This document shows, piece by piece, positions 46,161 to 55,126 of a stretch of 64,000 nucleotides of DNA. Position numbers and translations under genes: made by a program. Source of the DNA: Finegoldia magna ATCC 53516 (GTDB taxonomy: Bacteria > Bacillota > Clostridia > Tissierellales > Peptoniphilaceae); NCBI RefSeq assembly GCF_000159695.1, contig NZ_CM000955.1:693473-757472 (forward strand), read 5' to 3'. Below the pieces are notes generated by a model. That model ran no database searches. It had not been told where the DNA came from and saw only the letters and a list, made by a program, of their open reading frames with translations. Each line of letters starts with the position of its first letter. Within the stretch, counting starts at the first letter, position 1.

Positions 46161-46865
46161 TTATTCACCCAATTCCAATGCGATTTCCATCATTTTTGTA
46201 AATGATGTTTGTCTTTCTTCAGGAGTAGTTTGCTTGTCTGAATGGAATGAGTCAGAAATTGTCAAAATAGTCAAAGCTCTTGCGTTGTTTGCTTTTGCTG
46301 TCAAATACAATCCGTAACTTTCCATTTCAACTGCTAACACGCCCATTTTTTCCCATTTTTTCCATTCTTCTGATTTTTGATTGTAGAAAATATCTGCAGA
46401 GAATACATTTCCAACGTGAACGTCGATGTTTTTTTCTTCTGCAACATTTACTGCTTTTCTCAACAAATCATAATCGCAAATCGCAGAAAAAGTTCCTTCC
46501 AAATCAAATTGGTGAGCAAAGTTGGAATCTGAACAACTTCCCATTGCTATTACGACATCGTATAAATCAAGGTCTTTGCTGTAAGCTCCCGCTGAACCGA
46601 TTCTGATAAGATTTTCAACTCCGTATTCGTTGATAAGTTCGTAAGAATAAATTCCTATAGATGGAATTCCCATTCCAGTTCCCATAACAGAAATTTCTTT
46701 GCCTTTGTATTTCCCAGTGTATCCGAACATATTTCTAACTGCATTGAATTGTTTTACATCTTCCAAGAAATTATCTGCGATAAATTTCGCTCTCAATGGA
46801 TCTCCTGGCAATAAAACTGTTTTTGCGATATCTCCTTTTTTCGCTTCGATATGTGGTGTTGACAT
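46161..46865 (-). CDS. deoD: Purine nucleoside phosphorylase DeoD
   Basis: A 234 aa hexameric-type PNP that phosphorolyses purine (deoxy)nucleosides. [29 protein letters not shown] at the start has the phosphate-binding GDP(L)RA, and [15 protein letters not shown] carries the Glu that binds ribose. LTISDSF contains the catalytic Asp. AGGAGG precedes the ATG. It lies between the small CC-motif gene and deoC, and feeds deoxyribose 1-phosphate into the deoC route (a mutase is not seen here). Confidence 0.96.
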   Translation of the reverse strand: MSTPHIEAKKGDIAKTVLLPGDPLRAKFIADNFLEDVKQFNAVRNMFGYTGKYKGKEISVMGTGMGIPSIGIYSYELINEYGVENLIRIGSAGAYSKDLDLYDVVIAMGSCSDSNFAHQFDLEGTFSAICDYDLLRKAVNVAEEKNIDVHVGNVFSADIFYNQKSEEWKKWEKMGVLAVEMESYGLYLTAKANNARALTILTISDSFHSDKQTTPEERQTSFTKMMEIALELGE

Positions 46866-46874
46866 AATAACCTC

Positions 46875-47138
46875 CTAATAATTTACTATAATCATATTCA
46901 AAAATTTTACCAAATCTAGTTGACAATCATCCAAGTAATTTTCAATGTACGTTTCATAATACACGCTAATCCCATCAACATTCACCTCTTTCAAATGTGG
47001 TGATTTTGAAATAAATTTGGCGTAGTATTTGGCTTCTGCAATTGTGCAGCAAGGACTTTGTCCCATGTACAACAAAATTTTTTGCTTAGATTTTTGATTG
47101 CAATATGCTTTTAATTTTTCGCTTAATTCTATTTTCAT
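46875..47138 (-). CDS. Small CC-motif protein of unknown function
   Basis: An 87 aa soluble protein with a double cysteine in QSPCCTIAEAKYYAKFISKS and a closing VDGISVYYETYIENYLDD. The pattern (a CC pair, then a V-D-G-I-x-V-Y strand) resembles the family described as CC/Se motif (seleno)proteins, some of which carry Sec in place of one Cys; here both are Cys codons. It may be a redox or metal-sulfur-cluster protein, but no function is known to me. It starts the transcript that continues into deoD 9 bp later. Confidence 0.6.
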   Translation of the reverse strand: MKIELSEKLKAYCNQKSKQKILLYMGQSPCCTIAEAKYYAKFISKSPHLKEVNVDGISVYYETYIENYLDDCQLDLVKFLNMIIVNY

Positions 47139-47152
47139 ATTCTCTCAAATCA

Positions 47153-47183
47153 AATAAGAGAGAAATCTTGTTTCTCTCTTATT
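47153..47183 (-). terminator. Hairpin between hpf and the CC-motif gene
   Basis: AATAAGAGAGAAA pairs fully with TTTCTCTCTTATT. The T run is weak on either strand, so it is a terminator or mRNA-stabilising hairpin after hpf. Confidence 0.6.
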
Positions 47184-47207
47184 ATATCATCAATTTGAAC
47201 ATTTTTG

Positions 47208-47747
47208 CTATTTTTCAAATCCTGGAACTAACAATCCGTAGTTGCCATCTTTTCTCTTATAAACAACATTTACATTATTTGTTTTTGAATCCAAGAATAC
47301 GAAGAAATCATGATCGATTAATTCCATTTGCATGATAGCTTCTTCCTTATCCATTGGTTTGATTCCGAATTCTTTTGTCTTAACGATTGCACCTATTGGG
47401 ATTTCTTTGTCGTTGTTTTCTTCAACAGCTTCAAATCTTATCGAATTACTTTCTGTAAATCTCTTTTGTAATTTTGTTTTGTGTTTTCTTATTTGTCTTG
47501 CTAACGCATCTTCAACTTTGTCGATAGCTGTTTTAATATCTTCGTTTGATTCTTCAGCTCTTAAAACAACTCCTTTATCTAAAATCATAGTGACTTCAAC
47601 TCTCGCTTTGTCCTTTTCTTTTTTGAATACTACACGAGCTTGTTGTTCGTCATGGAAATATTTATCTAACTTGTGTAATTTAGATTCTGCCATTTGTTTC
47701 AAATCATCAGTCAATTTGATATCTTTTGTTACATAATTAAGTTTCAT
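47208..47747 (-). CDS. hpf: Ribosome hibernation promoting factor, long form
   Basis: A 179 aa protein that pairs 70S ribosomes into inactive 100S dimers in stationary phase or stress. The N-terminal HPF/RaiA domain (residues 1-95, DDLKQMAESKLHKLDKYF) is followed by a linker and the C-terminal dimerisation domain (about 118-175, IVKTKEFGIKPMDKEEAIMQM and FVFLDSKTNNVNVVYKRKDGNYGL). AGGAGG precedes the ATG. The upstream DNA has a sigma-B-like promoter candidate, which would suit its role. Confidence 0.95.
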   Translation of the reverse strand: MKLNYVTKDIKLTDDLKQMAESKLHKLDKYFHDEQQARVVFKKEKDKARVEVTMILDKGVVLRAEESNEDIKTAIDKVEDALARQIRKHKTKLQKRFTESNSIRFEAVEENNDKEIPIGAIVKTKEFGIKPMDKEEAIMQMELIDHDFFVFLDSKTNNVNVVYKRKDGNYGLLVPGFEK

Positions 47748-47802
47748 AAAATTCCTCCTGTTTATGAATTAAGAAATAATTTCTTATTTTCTTATTCTAT
47801 AT

Positions 47803-47827
47803 ATACCCAATTTACATTTTTGCAAAC
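47803..47827 (-). promoter_or_regulatory. Sigma-B-like promoter candidate for hpf
   Basis: On the minus strand GTTTGC (47822-47827), 13 bases, GGGTAT (47803-47808), about 56 bp before the start codon. No sigma-A pair with good spacing overlaps it. The -10-like box is the same as that before the glsB-like gene. Confidence 0.4.
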
Positions 47828-47853
47828 GATACTAATCACTAAATTTAAAAAAT

Positions 47854-47902
47854 CAAAAAAACTTCCCAAGTGCAAATTTTTCATTTGCTCTGGGGAAGTT
47901 TT
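47854..47902 (-). terminator. Rho-independent terminator of the copper operon
   Basis: AACTTCCC and GGGAAGTT with an inner GCAAAT/ATTTGC stem, then seven T on the minus strand. Confidence 0.9.
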
Positions 47903-47904
47903 CG

Positions 47905-48168
47905 TTATTTGATATATTTGTCGATAATGTTGATTACTTCTTCGATTTTTTCATCTGCATTATCATTTTCGATTGCATGTTTAACGCATGTTCTCATGTG
48001 TCCGTTTAAAATGTCGATGTTCGCTTTTTTCAATTGACCAATACAACTTAAAATCTGAGTAGAAATATCCACGCAGTATCTGTCCTCTTCAATCATATTT
48101 ACAATCGCATCGAGTTGTCCACGAACTGTTTTGATTTTTTTGAGAGCTTTTTGTTTGTGTTCACTCAT
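47905..48168 (-). CDS. csoR: Copper-sensing repressor CsoR
   Basis: An 87 aa all-helical DUF156 repressor. The Cu(I) ligands are placed as in CsoR: Cys in DRYCVDIS near residue 32, and His and Cys in GHMRTC near 57-61. This pattern favours copper over the nickel/cobalt type RcnR. Cu(I) binding releases it from operators such as the palindrome before copA. It is last in copA-copZ-csoR; its ATG overlaps the copZ stop as TAATG. Confidence 0.93.
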   Translation of the reverse strand: MSEHKQKALKKIKTVRGQLDAIVNMIEEDRYCVDISTQILSCIGQLKKANIDILNGHMRTCVKHAIENDNADEKIEEVINIIDKYIK

Positions 48169-48368
48169 TATTTAACGGTAGCCTCAAATCCTATTTCATC
48201 AATAGCTTTGATGATATCAGCTTCATTAAAATCGCCTTGAACTACAGCTGTTTTGTCTTCCAATGAAACATTCACATCTGTAACTCCGTCAACTGATTTA
48301 CAAGCTTTTGTCACTGATTCTACACAATGATTGCACACCATATCCAACACTTCAAATTCTTTTTTCAT
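48168..48368 (-). CDS. copZ: Copper chaperone CopZ
   Basis: A 66 aa single heavy-metal-associated domain with the Cu(I) pair in MVCNHCVESV (residues 11-20, CxxC). It hands copper to CopA or to CsoR. Its start overlaps the copA stop (TAATG) and its stop overlaps csoR, so the three are translated together. Confidence 0.94.
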   Translation of the reverse strand: MKKEFEVLDMVCNHCVESVTKACKSVDGVTDVNVSLEDKTAVVQGDFNEADIIKAIDEIGFEATVK

Positions 48369-50710
48369 TATTTTTCCTCCTTAAAATTTTTAATTCTCAA
48401 CGAATTTGTAACTACAGTTACAGAACTAAACGCCATTGCAGCTCCTGCTATCATTGGATTCAAAAATCCAAATGCAGCAATTGGTATTCCAATAACATTG
48501 TAGAAAAACGCCCAGAACAAATTCTGTTTTATTGTTTTAATTACTCTGTGACTTAATCTAATCGCAGTGTTAACTTTATTCAAATCTCCATTTATGATTG
48601 TGATGTCACTTGCTTCAATCGCAACATCTGTACCAGTTCCTATAGAAAAACCAACATCACTTGTCGCTAACGCTGGAGCATCGTTTATTCCATCTCCAAC
48701 CATTCCGACTTTTTTGCCTTGGTTTTTTAATTCTAATACTTTGTCTGATTTGTCTTTTGGCAAACATTCAGCAATAACATGGTCGATGTTCGCTTTTTCT
48801 GCAATATGTTTTGCAGTATTTTCGCTATCACCAGTTATCATATACACATCGATATTATCTTCTTTTAATTTTGCAACGGCTTTTGGTGATGATTCTTTTA
48901 TTTTATCTGCAATCAAAATATATCCGAAAAATTCGTCGTTTTTCCCAACAAGAACAACTGTATTTCCTTGAGATTGATATTTTTGAATATCTACATCGAC
49001 ATCAATATTATTGTCTCTCATCAATTTTTCATTGCCAATGTAGTAATTATCTCCATTTATTGTTGCTGAGAGTCCTTTACCAGTTATTGAATCGAAATCT
49101 TCAACTTTATAAAAATCGGAACCATTTTTTTCGTATTCTTTAACTACCGCATCTGCAAGTGGGTGTTCCGAGTTTTTTTCAATTGAGGACACAATTTTCA
49201 AGAAATCCGCATCTTCTGATTTGTAATCTACAACTTCTGGCTTTCCATTTGTTATTGTTCCTGTTTTATCCAAAATAACTGCATCGATTTTGTTCGCAGT
49301 TTCCAAAACTTCAGCACTTTTTATTAAAATTCCAAGCTCTGCGCCTTTACCACTTCCTACCATAATGGCTGTCGGAGTTGCAAGTCCCAATGAACAAGGG
49401 CACGCTATTACAAGAACTGAAACTGAATTTAACAACGCTTTGTCGAATTGTTTTGTCACAAAATAAGTGATGGCGAATGTAATCACAGCGATTACAATAA
49501 CAATGGGTACAAAAACAGATGAAATCTTATCTGCTAGTCTTTGGATTGGCGCTTTGTTGGATTGTGCATCTTCCACTAATTTCACGATTTGACTTAGAAC
49601 TGTATCTTCGCCAATTTTTTTCGCTTCAAATACAAATGATCCATTTTTATTAATCGTAGAGCCAATGCATTCATCTCCAACTTGTTTTTGTACAGGCATC
49701 GATTCTCCAGTAATCATAGATTCATCAATCGATGAGCTTCCTTCAATTATAATCCCATCAACAGCGATTTTCTCTCCTGGTTTTACGAGGATTTTATCTC
49801 CAACCATAACATCCTCAATATCCGTTTCAATCGTCTCACCATTTTTAATTACGTTCGCTTTTTTCGCTTGGAGTCCCATTAATTTACTTATAGCATCAGT
49901 AGTTCTAGTCTTCGCTCTTTTTTCGAAAACTTTTCCGAGTAAAATCAAAGTGATAACAACAGCAGACGATTCAAAATACAATTGGTCAGATCCTATTAAT
50001 ACGTGATAAATCGAGTAGAAGTAGGCAGCACTTGTTCCCAATGCTATTAGAACATCCATGTTTGCTCCTCCGCCTCTCAATGATTTGTATGCATTCACAT
50101 AATATCTTCTTCCAATGTAGAATTGAACCACAGTTGCCAACGCCCATTGAAAATATCCATTACTTAAAATCGTGTGAACTCCAGCCATGTGAAAAAACAT
50201 CGCTGAAAATAAAGGAATTGAAAAAATCGCAGAAATTATAAAATCACGTTTCAATTTTTCGTATTCAGTAATATTTTTTTCGTTAGCTATTTTATTGTCT
50301 GTTTTTATTTCTGCAGAATATCCTGCTTTGTCAACTAATCTTTTTACTTCAGAATTAGTCTTGTATCCTTCATAAAAACTAACCGTAAGTGAGTTTTGCA
50401 ACAAATTCACGTTAACATCTTTGAAATTATTTTTGTTCAAAACTTTTTCAATTCTAGATGCACATGACTGACAGCTCATTCCTTCGATATCAAACTTCGA
50501 TGTCTTTACCGGAACATCATACCCTGCTTTTTTTATTTTGCCTACGATAGTTTCTATATCGTATCCTTCTTTTAATTTCAAATATGCGTATTCTTGAAGT
50601 AAGTTCACGTTAACTGTGTCGATGTATTCGTATTTACTTAAAACTTTTTCTATTCTAGCCGCACATGATTCACAGCTCATGCCTTGTATTTTTAATTTTA
50701 TTTCTTCCAT
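48368..50710 (-). CDS. copA: Copper-exporting P1B-type ATPase CopA
   Basis: A 780 aa membrane pump that exports Cu(I). Two N-terminal metal domains carry GMSCESCAARIEK (residues 10-22) and GMSCQSCASRIEK (about 78-90). Eight membrane helices include the transport motif CPCSLGLATPTA. The phosphorylation site is DKTGTITNGKPE, the actuator TGES is present, and MVGDGINDAPAL closes the ATP domain. The ATG follows AAGGAGAAAAAAGGAGAA. A consensus promoter and CsoR-type operator lie upstream. It is divergent from pncB. Confidence 0.97.
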   Translation of the reverse strand: MEEIKLKIQGMSCESCAARIEKVLSKYEYIDTVNVNLLQEYAYLKLKEGYDIETIVGKIKKAGYDVPVKTSKFDIEGMSCQSCASRIEKVLNKNNFKDVNVNLLQNSLTVSFYEGYKTNSEVKRLVDKAGYSAEIKTDNKIANEKNITEYEKLKRDFIISAIFSIPLFSAMFFHMAGVHTILSNGYFQWALATVVQFYIGRRYYVNAYKSLRGGGANMDVLIALGTSAAYFYSIYHVLIGSDQLYFESSAVVITLILLGKVFEKRAKTRTTDAISKLMGLQAKKANVIKNGETIETDIEDVMVGDKILVKPGEKIAVDGIIIEGSSSIDESMITGESMPVQKQVGDECIGSTINKNGSFVFEAKKIGEDTVLSQIVKLVEDAQSNKAPIQRLADKISSVFVPIVIVIAVITFAITYFVTKQFDKALLNSVSVLVIACPCSLGLATPTAIMVGSGKGAELGILIKSAEVLETANKIDAVILDKTGTITNGKPEVVDYKSEDADFLKIVSSIEKNSEHPLADAVVKEYEKNGSDFYKVEDFDSITGKGLSATINGDNYYIGNEKLMRDNNIDVDVDIQKYQSQGNTVVLVGKNDEFFGYILIADKIKESSPKAVAKLKEDNIDVYMITGDSENTAKHIAEKANIDHVIAECLPKDKSDKVLELKNQGKKVGMVGDGINDAPALATSDVGFSIGTGTDVAIEASDITIINGDLNKVNTAIRLSHRVIKTIKQNLFWAFFYNVIGIPIAAFGFLNPMIAGAAMAFSSVTVVTNSLRIKNFKEEK

Positions 50711-50734
50711 TTTTTCTCCTTTTTTTCTCCTTTC

Positions 50735-50789
50735 TACCCCCCCCTACTGGTGGTATGGTTATTGTATAATATTTAAAATACTTTGTCAA
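50735..50789 (-). promoter_or_regulatory. copA promoter and CsoR-type operator
   Basis: On the minus strand TTGACA (50784-50789), 17 bases, TACAAT (50761-50766). Just downstream the GC-rich near-palindrome TACC...GGTA with runs of C and G spans 50735-50755, as in CsoR operators. Binding there would block elongation or polymerase. Confidence 0.75.
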
Positions 50790-50811
50790 GGATTTGGATT
50801 TGGATTATAAT
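50783..50811 (+). promoter_or_regulatory. pncB promoter, sharing its -35 with copA
   Basis: TTGTCA (50783-50788), 17 bases, TATAAT (50806-50811). The -35 hexamer overlaps the copA -35 on the other strand by five bases. Confidence 0.65.
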
Positions 50812-50838
50812 ATTCATAATAAAATATGGAGGCAGATT

Positions 50839-52287
50839 ATGGATTGGAAAAATTATGAAAATTTAAGCATGTTATCTGATTTCTACGAATTTACAATGAT
50901 GAATGGATATTTGGAAAATAATATGGAAGATGAGTATGCTTATTTTGATTTGTATTTTAGAAGAATTCCTGATAACGGAGGATTTGTTATCGTTGCGGGA
51001 TTAGAAGAAGTTGTAAAATATATTCAAAATTTGAAGTTTGACGAAAAAGACATCGAATATTTCAAGAGCAAGAATATGTTCAGCGAAAAATTCTTAGATT
51101 ATCTTAGAAATTTCAAATTTGAATGCGATGTGTGGGCAATGCCTGAAGGTTCGGTTGCATTTCCTAATGAACCTTTGATGATAGTTCGTGGACCTGCTCC
51201 ACAAGCACAATTGATAGAAACTTTTGCACTTTTGTCAATCAATCATCAATCATTGATTGCGACTAAGACGAATAGAATAGTTCACGCAGCTGAAGGAAGA
51301 GTTGTGATGGAATTTGGCGCAAGACGTGCACAAGGTGTTGATGCTACAGTTCTTGGTGCAAGAGCTGCTTTCATAGGCGGTGCTACTGCTACAAGCAATA
51401 CTTTGACAGATATCACTTACGATGTTCCTGCTTTTGGTACAATGGCCCATTCATGGATTATGATGTTTGATTCAGAATACGAAGCATTCAAAAAATATGC
51501 CGAAATTTTCCCAAATTCTTGTTCACTTTTAGTGGACACTTACAACGTTTTAAAATCCGGTGTCCCAAATGCGATAAAAGTTTTCGACGAAGTTTTGAAA
51601 CCTCGTGGAATTAAAAATATGTCTATCAGAATTGACAGTGGTGACCTTGCTTATTTGTCAAAACAAGCGCGTAAAATGTTGGATGATGCAGGATATGAAA
51701 ACTGTCAAATCATGGCAAGTAATTCTCTTGATGAATACACAATCTCTGATTTGATTGAACAAGGAGCAAAACTAGATGGATTTGGAGTTGGAGAAAGATT
51801 AATCACTGCAAAATCAGATCCAGTTTTAGGTGGCGTGTACAAATTATGTGCGGTTGAAAAACCTAACGGAGAAATCATTCCTAAGATTAAAATCAGTGAA
51901 AATATCGAAAAAATTACAACTCCTGCATTCAAAACAGTTTACAGAATTTACGACAAAGATTCAGGCAAAGCAGAAGCCGATTTGATAACTCTTCACGATG
52001 AAAAAATCGACGAATCAAAAGATTTGGAAATATTCCACCCTATTCACACTTGGAAGAGAAAAACATTAACTAACTTCACAACAAAAGAATTGTTGGTTAG
52101 AGTGTTCGACAAGGGAGAATTGGTGTACGACCTTCCAACATTAGATAAAATAATTGAAAGAAAGAATGAACAAATTGCTGAACAATGGGAAGAAGTAAAA
52201 AGATTTGAACATCCTCATTTGTTCCACGTGGATTTGTCTCAAAAATTGTGGGATATAAAATACAATTTATTAATGCAAAGCAAATAA
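50839..52287 (+). CDS. pncB: Nicotinate phosphoribosyltransferase
   Basis: Makes nicotinate mononucleotide from nicotinate and PRPP for NAD salvage. The 482 aa protein shows LSDFYEFTMMNGYLENN at the start, the family EFGARRAQGVDATVLGARAA near residue 155, the phosphoribosyl-site IRIDSGDLAYLSKQAR and GFGVGERLITAKS. I use the ATG at 50839, preceded by GGAGG; an upstream in-frame start at 50794 overlaps the promoter. It is divergent from copA and ends in a strong terminator, next to which an IS200 copy lies. Confidence 0.95.
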   Translation: MDWKNYENLSMLSDFYEFTMMNGYLENNMEDEYAYFDLYFRRIPDNGGFVIVAGLEEVVKYIQNLKFDEKDIEYFKSKNMFSEKFLDYLRNFKFECDVWAMPEGSVAFPNEPLMIVRGPAPQAQLIETFALLSINHQSLIATKTNRIVHAAEGRVVMEFGARRAQGVDATVLGARAAFIGGATATSNTLTDITYDVPAFGTMAHSWIMMFDSEYEAFKKYAEIFPNSCSLLVDTYNVLKSGVPNAIKVFDEVLKPRGIKNMSIRIDSGDLAYLSKQARKMLDDAGYENCQIMASNSLDEYTISDLIEQGAKLDGFGVGERLITAKSDPVLGGVYKLCAVEKPNGEIIPKIKISENIEKITTPAFKTVYRIYDKDSGKAEADLITLHDEKIDESKDLEIFHPIHTWKRKTLTNFTTKELLVRVFDKGELVYDLPTLDKIIERKNEQIAEQWEEVKRFEHPHLFHVDLSQKLWDIKYNLLMQSK

Positions 52288-52294
52288 TTAATTC

Positions 52295-52329
52295 AGCACA
52301 ACCATAAAAATTTGGTTGTGCTTTTTTTG
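52295..52329 (+). terminator. Rho-independent terminator after pncB
   Basis: AGCACAACCA-TAAAAAT-TGGTTGTGCT followed by seven T; the IS200 copy 2 begins at most two bases further. Confidence 0.9.
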
Positions 52330-52330
52330 C

Positions 52331-53080
52331 AATCATGACCACCCGTAAAACGGGTGGTTTGTTCAAGGGCTATAAGCCCGAGTGATACCAACCAGCGTCT
52401 CAAGGCGCTGGTTTTCACTCCGTTCAAACCTAACTGTTTTTGCCACTTTAGCCTATCTCTGAAAGGGATTTTTAATTTCTATTTCATAAACGGATCTGTA
52501 TATTCTTTTACACTCAATTTATCAAGTGCTATATCATGTTGCTCTTGTTCTCTTATATATTTTGCTATTGTCTTTTCATTCAATCCCACTGTGCTCACAT
52601 AATATCCTTCTGCCCAAAAATGACGATTGCCAAATTTGTATTTTAAATTCGCATGTCTGTCAAACATCATTAGAGCACTTTTCCCTTTTAAATATCCCAT
52701 AAAACTTGATACTGATATTTTGGATGGAATGCTTACTAACATGTGTACATGATCTGGCATCATATGCCCTTCTATTATTTCTACTCCTTTGTATTTACAA
52801 AGTAATTTGAATATTTCTATGAGACTTTCTCTATATTGATAAAATATCACTTTTCGTCTATACTTTGGAGTGAAGACTATGTGATACTTGCACATCCATT
52901 TTGTGTGAGACAATGAATTAGTTTTATTTGCCATAAAATCACCTCTTATTATTTTAGGTCTGAACAACTCTATTATAATACTTGGTGATTTTTTTGGTAT
53001 AACCTAAGAACGCCTACCCGCATAGCGGGTAGTTTATTGTTTCGTTCGCAAGCGAACTCAACTGACTAAAGTCATCAAAT
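52331..53080 (-). mobile_element. IS200-type insertion sequence, copy 2
   Basis: The same 750-bp element as 8883-9632, in the same orientation, with no difference seen. It lies between the T run of the pncB terminator and that of the apt terminator, without gene damage. End hairpins are at 52338-52358 and 53016-53038. Confidence 0.92.
52479..52934 (-). CDS. tnpA: IS200-family Y1 transposase TnpA (copy 2)
   Basis: Identical in protein to the copy at 9031: 151 aa, HVH metal motif, YIREQ catalytic Tyr region. The start at 52934 follows AAGAGGTG. Perfect identity means recent transposition, or gene conversion, and likely activity. Confidence 0.93.
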   Translation of the reverse strand: MANKTNSLSHTKWMCKYHIVFTPKYRRKVIFYQYRESLIEIFKLLCKYKGVEIIEGHMMPDHVHMLVSIPSKISVSSFMGYLKGKSALMMFDRHANLKYKFGNRHFWAEGYYVSTVGLNEKTIAKYIREQEQHDIALDKLSVKEYTDPFMK

Positions 53081-53081
53081 C

Positions 53082-53108
53082 AAAAATCCACATGCATGAC
53101 ATGTGGAT
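53082..53108 (-). terminator. Rho-independent terminator after apt
   Basis: ATCCACATG pairs with CATGTGGAT on the minus strand, followed by five T that end 2-3 bases from the IS200 boundary. Confidence 0.85.
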
Positions 53109-53113
53109 AAAAT

Positions 53114-53632
53114 TTAGATATCGTATTGTACTAAAGTGTTGATGTAATATTTTTTGTTGACATCTCTTCCGCCAAGTTCAGTAAGTTCAATCAAAAATTC
53201 CATCGCAGTGATTTCGCCACCGTTTTTTTCAACTAACTTAGCTACTGCATTTACAGTTCCACCTGTTGCCAACAAGTCGTCAACGATTGCAACTTTGTCG
53301 CCTTTTTGGATTGCATCTTTGTGTACTTCTAATTTGTCAGTACCATATTCCAAATCATAAGAATACTCTGACACTTCTCCAGGAAGTTTGCCTGGTTTTC
53401 TTACAGGAACAAATCTTACTCCAAGAGCATACGCTACAGCTGAGCCGAACAAAAATCCTCTAGCTTCTGGAGCTGCAATCACAGTTATTCCTTTGTCTTT
53501 TAAATCTTCTACCATAAGGTCTACTGCGTGTTTGTAGGCATCTTTGTCGTTTAACAATGTAGTAATATCTTTGAACGAGATTCCTTCTTTTGGAAATCCG
53601 TCTATAACTCTAATTTTTTCTTTTAAATCCAT
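53114..53632 (-). CDS. apt: Adenine phosphoribosyltransferase
   Basis: Purine salvage enzyme making AMP from adenine and PRPP. The 172 aa protein has [21 protein letters not shown] at the start, the adenine-site EARGFLFG and the PRPP loop [13 protein letters not shown] near residues 117-129. I use the ATG at 53632, which gives the usual length and has GGTGA upstream; in-frame ATG 53638 and GTG 53641 are close alternatives. It stands alone. Confidence 0.95.
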   Translation of the reverse strand: MDLKEKIRVIDGFPKEGISFKDITTLLNDKDAYKHAVDLMVEDLKDKGITVIAAPEARGFLFGSAVAYALGVRFVPVRKPGKLPGEVSEYSYDLEYGTDKLEVHKDAIQKGDKVAIVDDLLATGGTVNAVAKLVEKNGGEITAMEFLIELTELGGRDVNKKYYINTLVQYDI

Positions 53633-53816
53633 TTTCATCACCGTTTCTTTTTTACTGTATTATCTACATCTATAGTATACCATATTGTGGGATTTGTTTG
53701 TTGTTAAATTATTTTTAGTTTTCTCAATCGTTATGTTTTTTATTTAAAAATTTTGTCAAAACAATTTATTTACAACTATATTTTTATATGTTACGATATG
53801 TTTGGAGAGTGATGTA

Positions 53817-55061
53817 ATGGACAGTTCGAGTGTCTCGCAAATAATTGCGTTGGTGTTCTTGGTTACAATGTCCGCTGTGTTTTCATCAAGTGAAACGGCG
53901 ATAACATCTGTAAGCAAAATAAAAGTTCGACAATTAGACCAAAAGGATAACAAAAATGCACATTTGCTAAAGAAATTGCACGATAATATGCAAACTACCA
54001 TATCTACTATTTTGATTGGTAACAATATTGTAAACATCGCAGCGAGTTCTATAGCTACAATTTTATTCACAAATATTTTTCATCAAAACGGAGCTTTGAT
54101 ATCGACAGTTGTAATGACTGTATTTGTGTTGATTTTTGGTGAAGTTATACCGAAAACAATTGCACAATATAAAAACAAATCCGTAGCGTTAAAATTTTCT
54201 AGGTTTATTTATTTTCTTACTTTAGTTTTCAAACCAATTGTAAAAGTATTAAACCTCTTAACTCGTTTGGTAATCAAACTTTTTGTTGGAGAAGACGAAG
54301 ATAGTTCGACATTGACTGAAGAAGAATTAAAAACTTTGGTGGAAGTTAGTGAAGAAGAAGGCGTACTGAAAAATCAAGAAACTGAAATCATGATAAATGC
54401 GTTGGAGTTAAAGGAAACTTTAGCAGTTGATATTATGACCCCAAGAACTAGCATGGCTTCAGTGGATATTGAAGATGCAGAGAGCGATTTGAAGGAAATC
54501 ATCAAAAATATTACTTATTCTAGAATTCCAGTTTATGAGGACAGCATCGACGATATCATAGGCGTTCTTCACATAAAAGAATTAGCACACAAAATCATCG
54601 AAGATGACCGCGATTTTAAAATCAGAGATATACTGAAACCAGCATTCTATGCTTATGAATACATTCCAGTCGTAGATTTGTTCAAACAAATGCGAGCAAA
54701 AAATATTTCCATCAGTATCATTATCGATGAGTACGGTGGAACTAGTGGCATTGTAACGATGGAAGATATTTTAGAAGAGCTTGTCGGAGAAATCGACGAT
54801 GAATACGATAATGAAAAAGAAGTAACTAAAATTAGCGAAAACGAATACTTAGTCGACCCTGAAATGAGAATCGATGAAGTAAATGAAAGGTTTGACCTTG
54901 ACATTCAAAGTGACAAATTCGATTCAATAGGTGGATTTGTCATAGAATTATTGGACAGAATGCCAAAATCAAAAGATGAGGTTGAATTTGAAAATTTGAA
55001 ATTCGTCGTAGTTAATGTTGATAAAAGAAAAATTACACAACTTATGATAATATTCAAATAA
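53817..55061 (+). CDS. CorC/HlyC-family membrane protein (CNNM-CBS)
   Basis: A 414 aa protein. A DUF21/CNNM membrane domain (residues 1-185, three or four helices, FSSSETAITSVSKIKVRQL with the family Ser-Ser-Glu) is followed by a pair of CBS domains (about 205-325, VDIMTPRTSMASVD and YGGTSGIVTMEDILEELVGEI) and a C-terminal CorC domain (about 335-414). Members export Mg2+ or Na+, or are called hemolysin-like without proof. GGAGAGTG precedes ATG 53817; an upstream in-frame TTG at 53802 comes before that site. Its terminator follows. Confidence 0.93.
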   Translation: MDSSSVSQIIALVFLVTMSAVFSSSETAITSVSKIKVRQLDQKDNKNAHLLKKLHDNMQTTISTILIGNNIVNIAASSIATILFTNIFHQNGALISTVVMTVFVLIFGEVIPKTIAQYKNKSVALKFSRFIYFLTLVFKPIVKVLNLLTRLVIKLFVGEDEDSSTLTEEELKTLVEVSEEEGVLKNQETEIMINALELKETLAVDIMTPRTSMASVDIEDAESDLKEIIKNITYSRIPVYEDSIDDIIGVLHIKELAHKIIEDDRDFKIRDILKPAFYAYEYIPVVDLFKQMRAKNISISIIIDEYGGTSGIVTMEDILEELVGEIDDEYDNEKEVTKISENEYLVDPEMRIDEVNERFDLDIQSDKFDSIGGFVIELLDRMPKSKDEVEFENLKFVVVNVDKRKITQLMIIFK

Positions 55062-55064
55062 TTT

Positions 55065-55094
55065 GCTCTCACGATATTCGTGAGAGTTTTCTTA
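55065..55094 (+). terminator. Rho-independent terminator after corC-like gene
   Basis: CTCTCACGA-TAT-TCGTGAGAG followed by TTTTCTT. Confidence 0.87.
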
Positions 55095-55126
55095 TGGGAA
55101 AATTGATAATTACAATAACATAAACA

